Shown here piece after piece: positions 62,267 through 64,000 of a stretch of 64,000 bases of DNA. How positions within the stretch are numbered: the first letter of the stretch is position 1; each line of letters starts with the position of its first letter. A program made the position numbers and the translations under genes. A model generated the notes under the pieces. That model worked only from the letters and a program-made list of their open reading frames with translations. It had not been told where the DNA came from and searched no databases. Origin of the DNA: Serinus canaria (Eukaryota; Chordata; Aves; Passeriformes; Fringillidae); the NCBI RefSeq assembly GCF_022539315.1, contig NC_066313.1, positions 35,129,059-35,193,058 of the forward strand. Direction: 5' to 3'.

Positions 62267-62543
62267 CTGAAAATGTACGTTGTTATCACAAAAAAGTTGC
62301 TCCAGTCTTTCTTTCATGCACTTATTAAATTTTTTAAACCCATCTTTACTTAGCATTAATTTCTTCATTGAAGCCTTAAAAAATGGAAGGTTATACCTGT
62401 TGAACCTTAAGACATTCAGCCCATCAGCAAGCTTTCCTGGCAGGAGTGGAGAGTTCTCATCTTTAAAGTGCTTCAACAATGTGCTAGAAATGAAGGGCCT
62501 TCTCGGGCCAGTGGCACTTGAAATCAAAATGAATTCCAAAACA
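62267..62543 (-). CDS. Internal coding exon, gene not identified
   Basis: This is the best coding candidate. On the minus strand a pyrimidine-rich stretch ends in TGGTATTTTAATTGCAG (AG at 62545-62544), a good acceptor. The other end is ATTTTCAG|GTAAGAAAAGG, an almost perfect donor (GT at 62266-62265). The 277 bp between are open in one frame, entering in phase 2 and leaving in phase 0, for 92 codons. The product includes VLEFILISSATGPRRPFISS, LPGKLADGLNVLRFNRYNLP and KASMKKLMLSKDGFKKFNKC, a mixed hydrophobic and lysine-rich globular-looking sequence ending in CDNNVHFQ. No transmembrane segment or catalytic motif stands out. I do not recognise the family. The upstream exon should lie beyond the right edge and later exons at lower coordinates. 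Confidence 0.62.
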
Positions 62544-62894
62544 CTGCAATTAAAATACCAGGAAAAGTATATTGAAAGAGACTTTGTAGCCATTCAGTAT
62601 ATCTGAAGGCATGATAAATCTTCCATCTCTGTATAAAAATGCACCCCATTATTCACTCCAATCCACAGCAACAAGCTACAGATGCAGTGTAGTTTAGGGA
62701 AAGTCCAAAACCAAAAGTTTTCTGCATTTCTAGGAAGGTATCAATGTGATCACCCAAGACCAGGAGAGCTTAAGTCTTTTCACACATGCTCCTGAAAAGT
62801 CCCCATTTTTATGGGTGGAATCAAATTTTTTCAGCCAGGCTGCTTACTTTAGGCTCCCTGCAAATTCAGCTAGAGGAGAAAAGAAGAGGAAAAC

Positions 62895-62930
62895 ATATAT
62901 GTATATATATATGTATGTATATATATCTAT
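62895..62930. repeat. (AT)n/(GTAT)n microsatellite
   Basis: ATATATGTATATATATATGT followed by ATGTATATATATCTAT: an AT repeat with GTAT interruptions, about 350 bp upstream of the minus-strand exon at 62267-62543. Confidence 0.8.
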
Positions 62931-63166
62931 TTCCAAGACAAGGACTAGGATTTAATTTTCTATTTTAGAAGGCTGTCTTCTCTACCCTTCAAACTTGGCT
63001 GGACCCCACACTTCTCTGTCAGTAGCAGATAGACAAAGTTGAGACAAAATTCCTCCATGGGAGAAATTTATGAAATCAAATAGTACTTTAATCAGGGACT
63101 TAAAAGTTACAGGGTAAAAGACACAAATAGAGATGACTCATGAGAAGAAGAGAATCATAATGAAGA

Positions 63167-63182
63167 TTTTTTTTTTTTTTTT
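63167..63182. repeat. (T)16 homopolymer
   Basis: Sixteen consecutive T bases on the plus strand. On the minus strand this is a poly(A) run, but no retrocopied gene is recognisable beside it. Confidence 0.8.
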
Positions 63183-64000
63183 AAGTAGAAACAGATGGTG
63201 GGGATTCAGCAAACTGGAAGTCAACAGGAAGAGCCAGAAGAACTACCATGCACCATGGATGCTTACCACTCTCTCCCTTTCCTCCCATCAAAGGGCTGCC
63301 TGTGCCTCATCATCTTTTGTGCTGCTGATTTCAAGACACCAGCTCTTCAACTTGGACAACTACCATCCAACTCTTTCTGACTTTGCCATGTAGCTATCTT
63401 TATTCTCCCTTCTCTTTGGTCAGAGCCATGTCCTGGTACTCTAAACTTGGTCCTCCATAATAGGAGCAGGGTGTAGTTGTTTGGTTTCTCTAGTTTATCC
63501 TTGCTGCACTCTCTGTACCTCACTAGAGAGAATAATATTCCATTGGCTACTTCTGTTTCATCACCTCAAAATAGCTACTCTGTGGTCTACCAGTGATGTG
63601 TTGCACAGTTAGGAAATGGATATACTTTTCCTGAGAAGACTTTAATGGAGAAAAAAAAAAGTCATTGATTTTGCTAGACACGGCAAGTTACTGCCAAAAA
63701 TAACATTACATTTCCTCTCATAACTAGTAGTGGCCCACAAGCAACAAAATTCATCCAAAGCTTCAAAATTTGATATAATAAACTGGACAGACAAAAGCTG
63801 ACATAATTTTAATAAGAATGCAGTCCAGACATTTACTGTGTACCAGGAAACATGAACACCTTTTTGGTTTTGTTGTGAAATTTGCACTTTGTACATTGCA
63901 GTCCACCTAAGGGCCCATCTCTCAGACTTCACGTCATATTTCATTGGTTTTTGGGGTTTTTAAAATTATTCCAAAAGGTTTTGTCATTTCCCTGGATGAT

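Larger units (their letters stand above)
62544..64000. other. Presumed upstream intron of the 62.4-kb exon, otherwise unique DNA
   Basis: No further exon recognised on either strand. A 100-codon minus-strand frame (63642-63944) has no supported splice sites or familiar product. It includes the AT/GT repeat at 62895 and a T16 run at 63167. Confidence 0.4.

Noticed and set aside
1..64000. CRISPR arrays, operons, tRNA or rRNA genes
   Set aside because: No regularly spaced repeats, no tRNA or rRNA signatures and no prokaryote-like gene packing were seen; the sequence is vertebrate-like.

Overview
The window reads as vertebrate nuclear DNA, most likely from a bird. It is AT-rich and shows no operon-like gene packing and no long open reading frame; the longest ATG-started frame is 141 codons and resembles nothing I know. 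Its dispersed repeats are dominated by 5'-truncated, diverged copies of the CR1 LINE family, the dominant LINE of birds, several recognisable by the avian-type 3' region and the degenerate ATTCTATG-like end. There is no SINE or L1 signal of the mammalian kind. A passerine or other neoavian bird fits best, but the species and chromosome cannot be told from the sequence.

Layout. 1-8.7 kb: unique DNA with one probable LTR scrap near 4.8 kb. 8.75-9.9 kb: two CR1 pieces in opposite orientation, one from near the 3' end of the element and one from the endonuclease domain of ORF2. 9.9-25.6 kb: mostly unique DNA with low-complexity tracts, a striking 20-bp perfect hairpin at 18.2 kb, a TATA-like site at 11.6 kb (minus strand) and two weak exon candidates (14.9 and 24.5 kb). 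25.7-26.8 kb: two CR1 copies placed head to head. 30.6-33.0 kb: a purine-rich stretch ending in a fossil LINE reverse-transcriptase piece, then a clearer CR1 on the minus strand. 34.2-35.2 kb: an exon-like open segment, a 16-bp hairpin and a CR1 3' end. 35.2-49 kb: mainly unique, with an ancient CR1-like 3' end at 43.4 kb, a minus-strand exon candidate at 44.7 kb and a CR1 at 46.1 kb. 49.8-50.2 kb: a probable solo LTR on the minus strand. 50-62 kb: unique DNA with small tandem and inverted duplications. 62.27-62.54 kb: the best coding candidate, a 277-bp internal exon on the minus strand with a strong acceptor, an open frame and a consensus donor, flanked by two dinucleotide repeats.

Overall this looks like a gene-poor interval or a set of very long introns. 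If the 62.4-kb exon is real, a minus-strand gene crosses the right part of the window; the 44.7-kb candidate is on the same strand and could belong to it, but nothing here proves that. The protein products could not be identified, so no pathway is proposed. The most unusual signal is a set of long perfect inverted repeats with tiny loops, which look like footprints of local template switching during replication.
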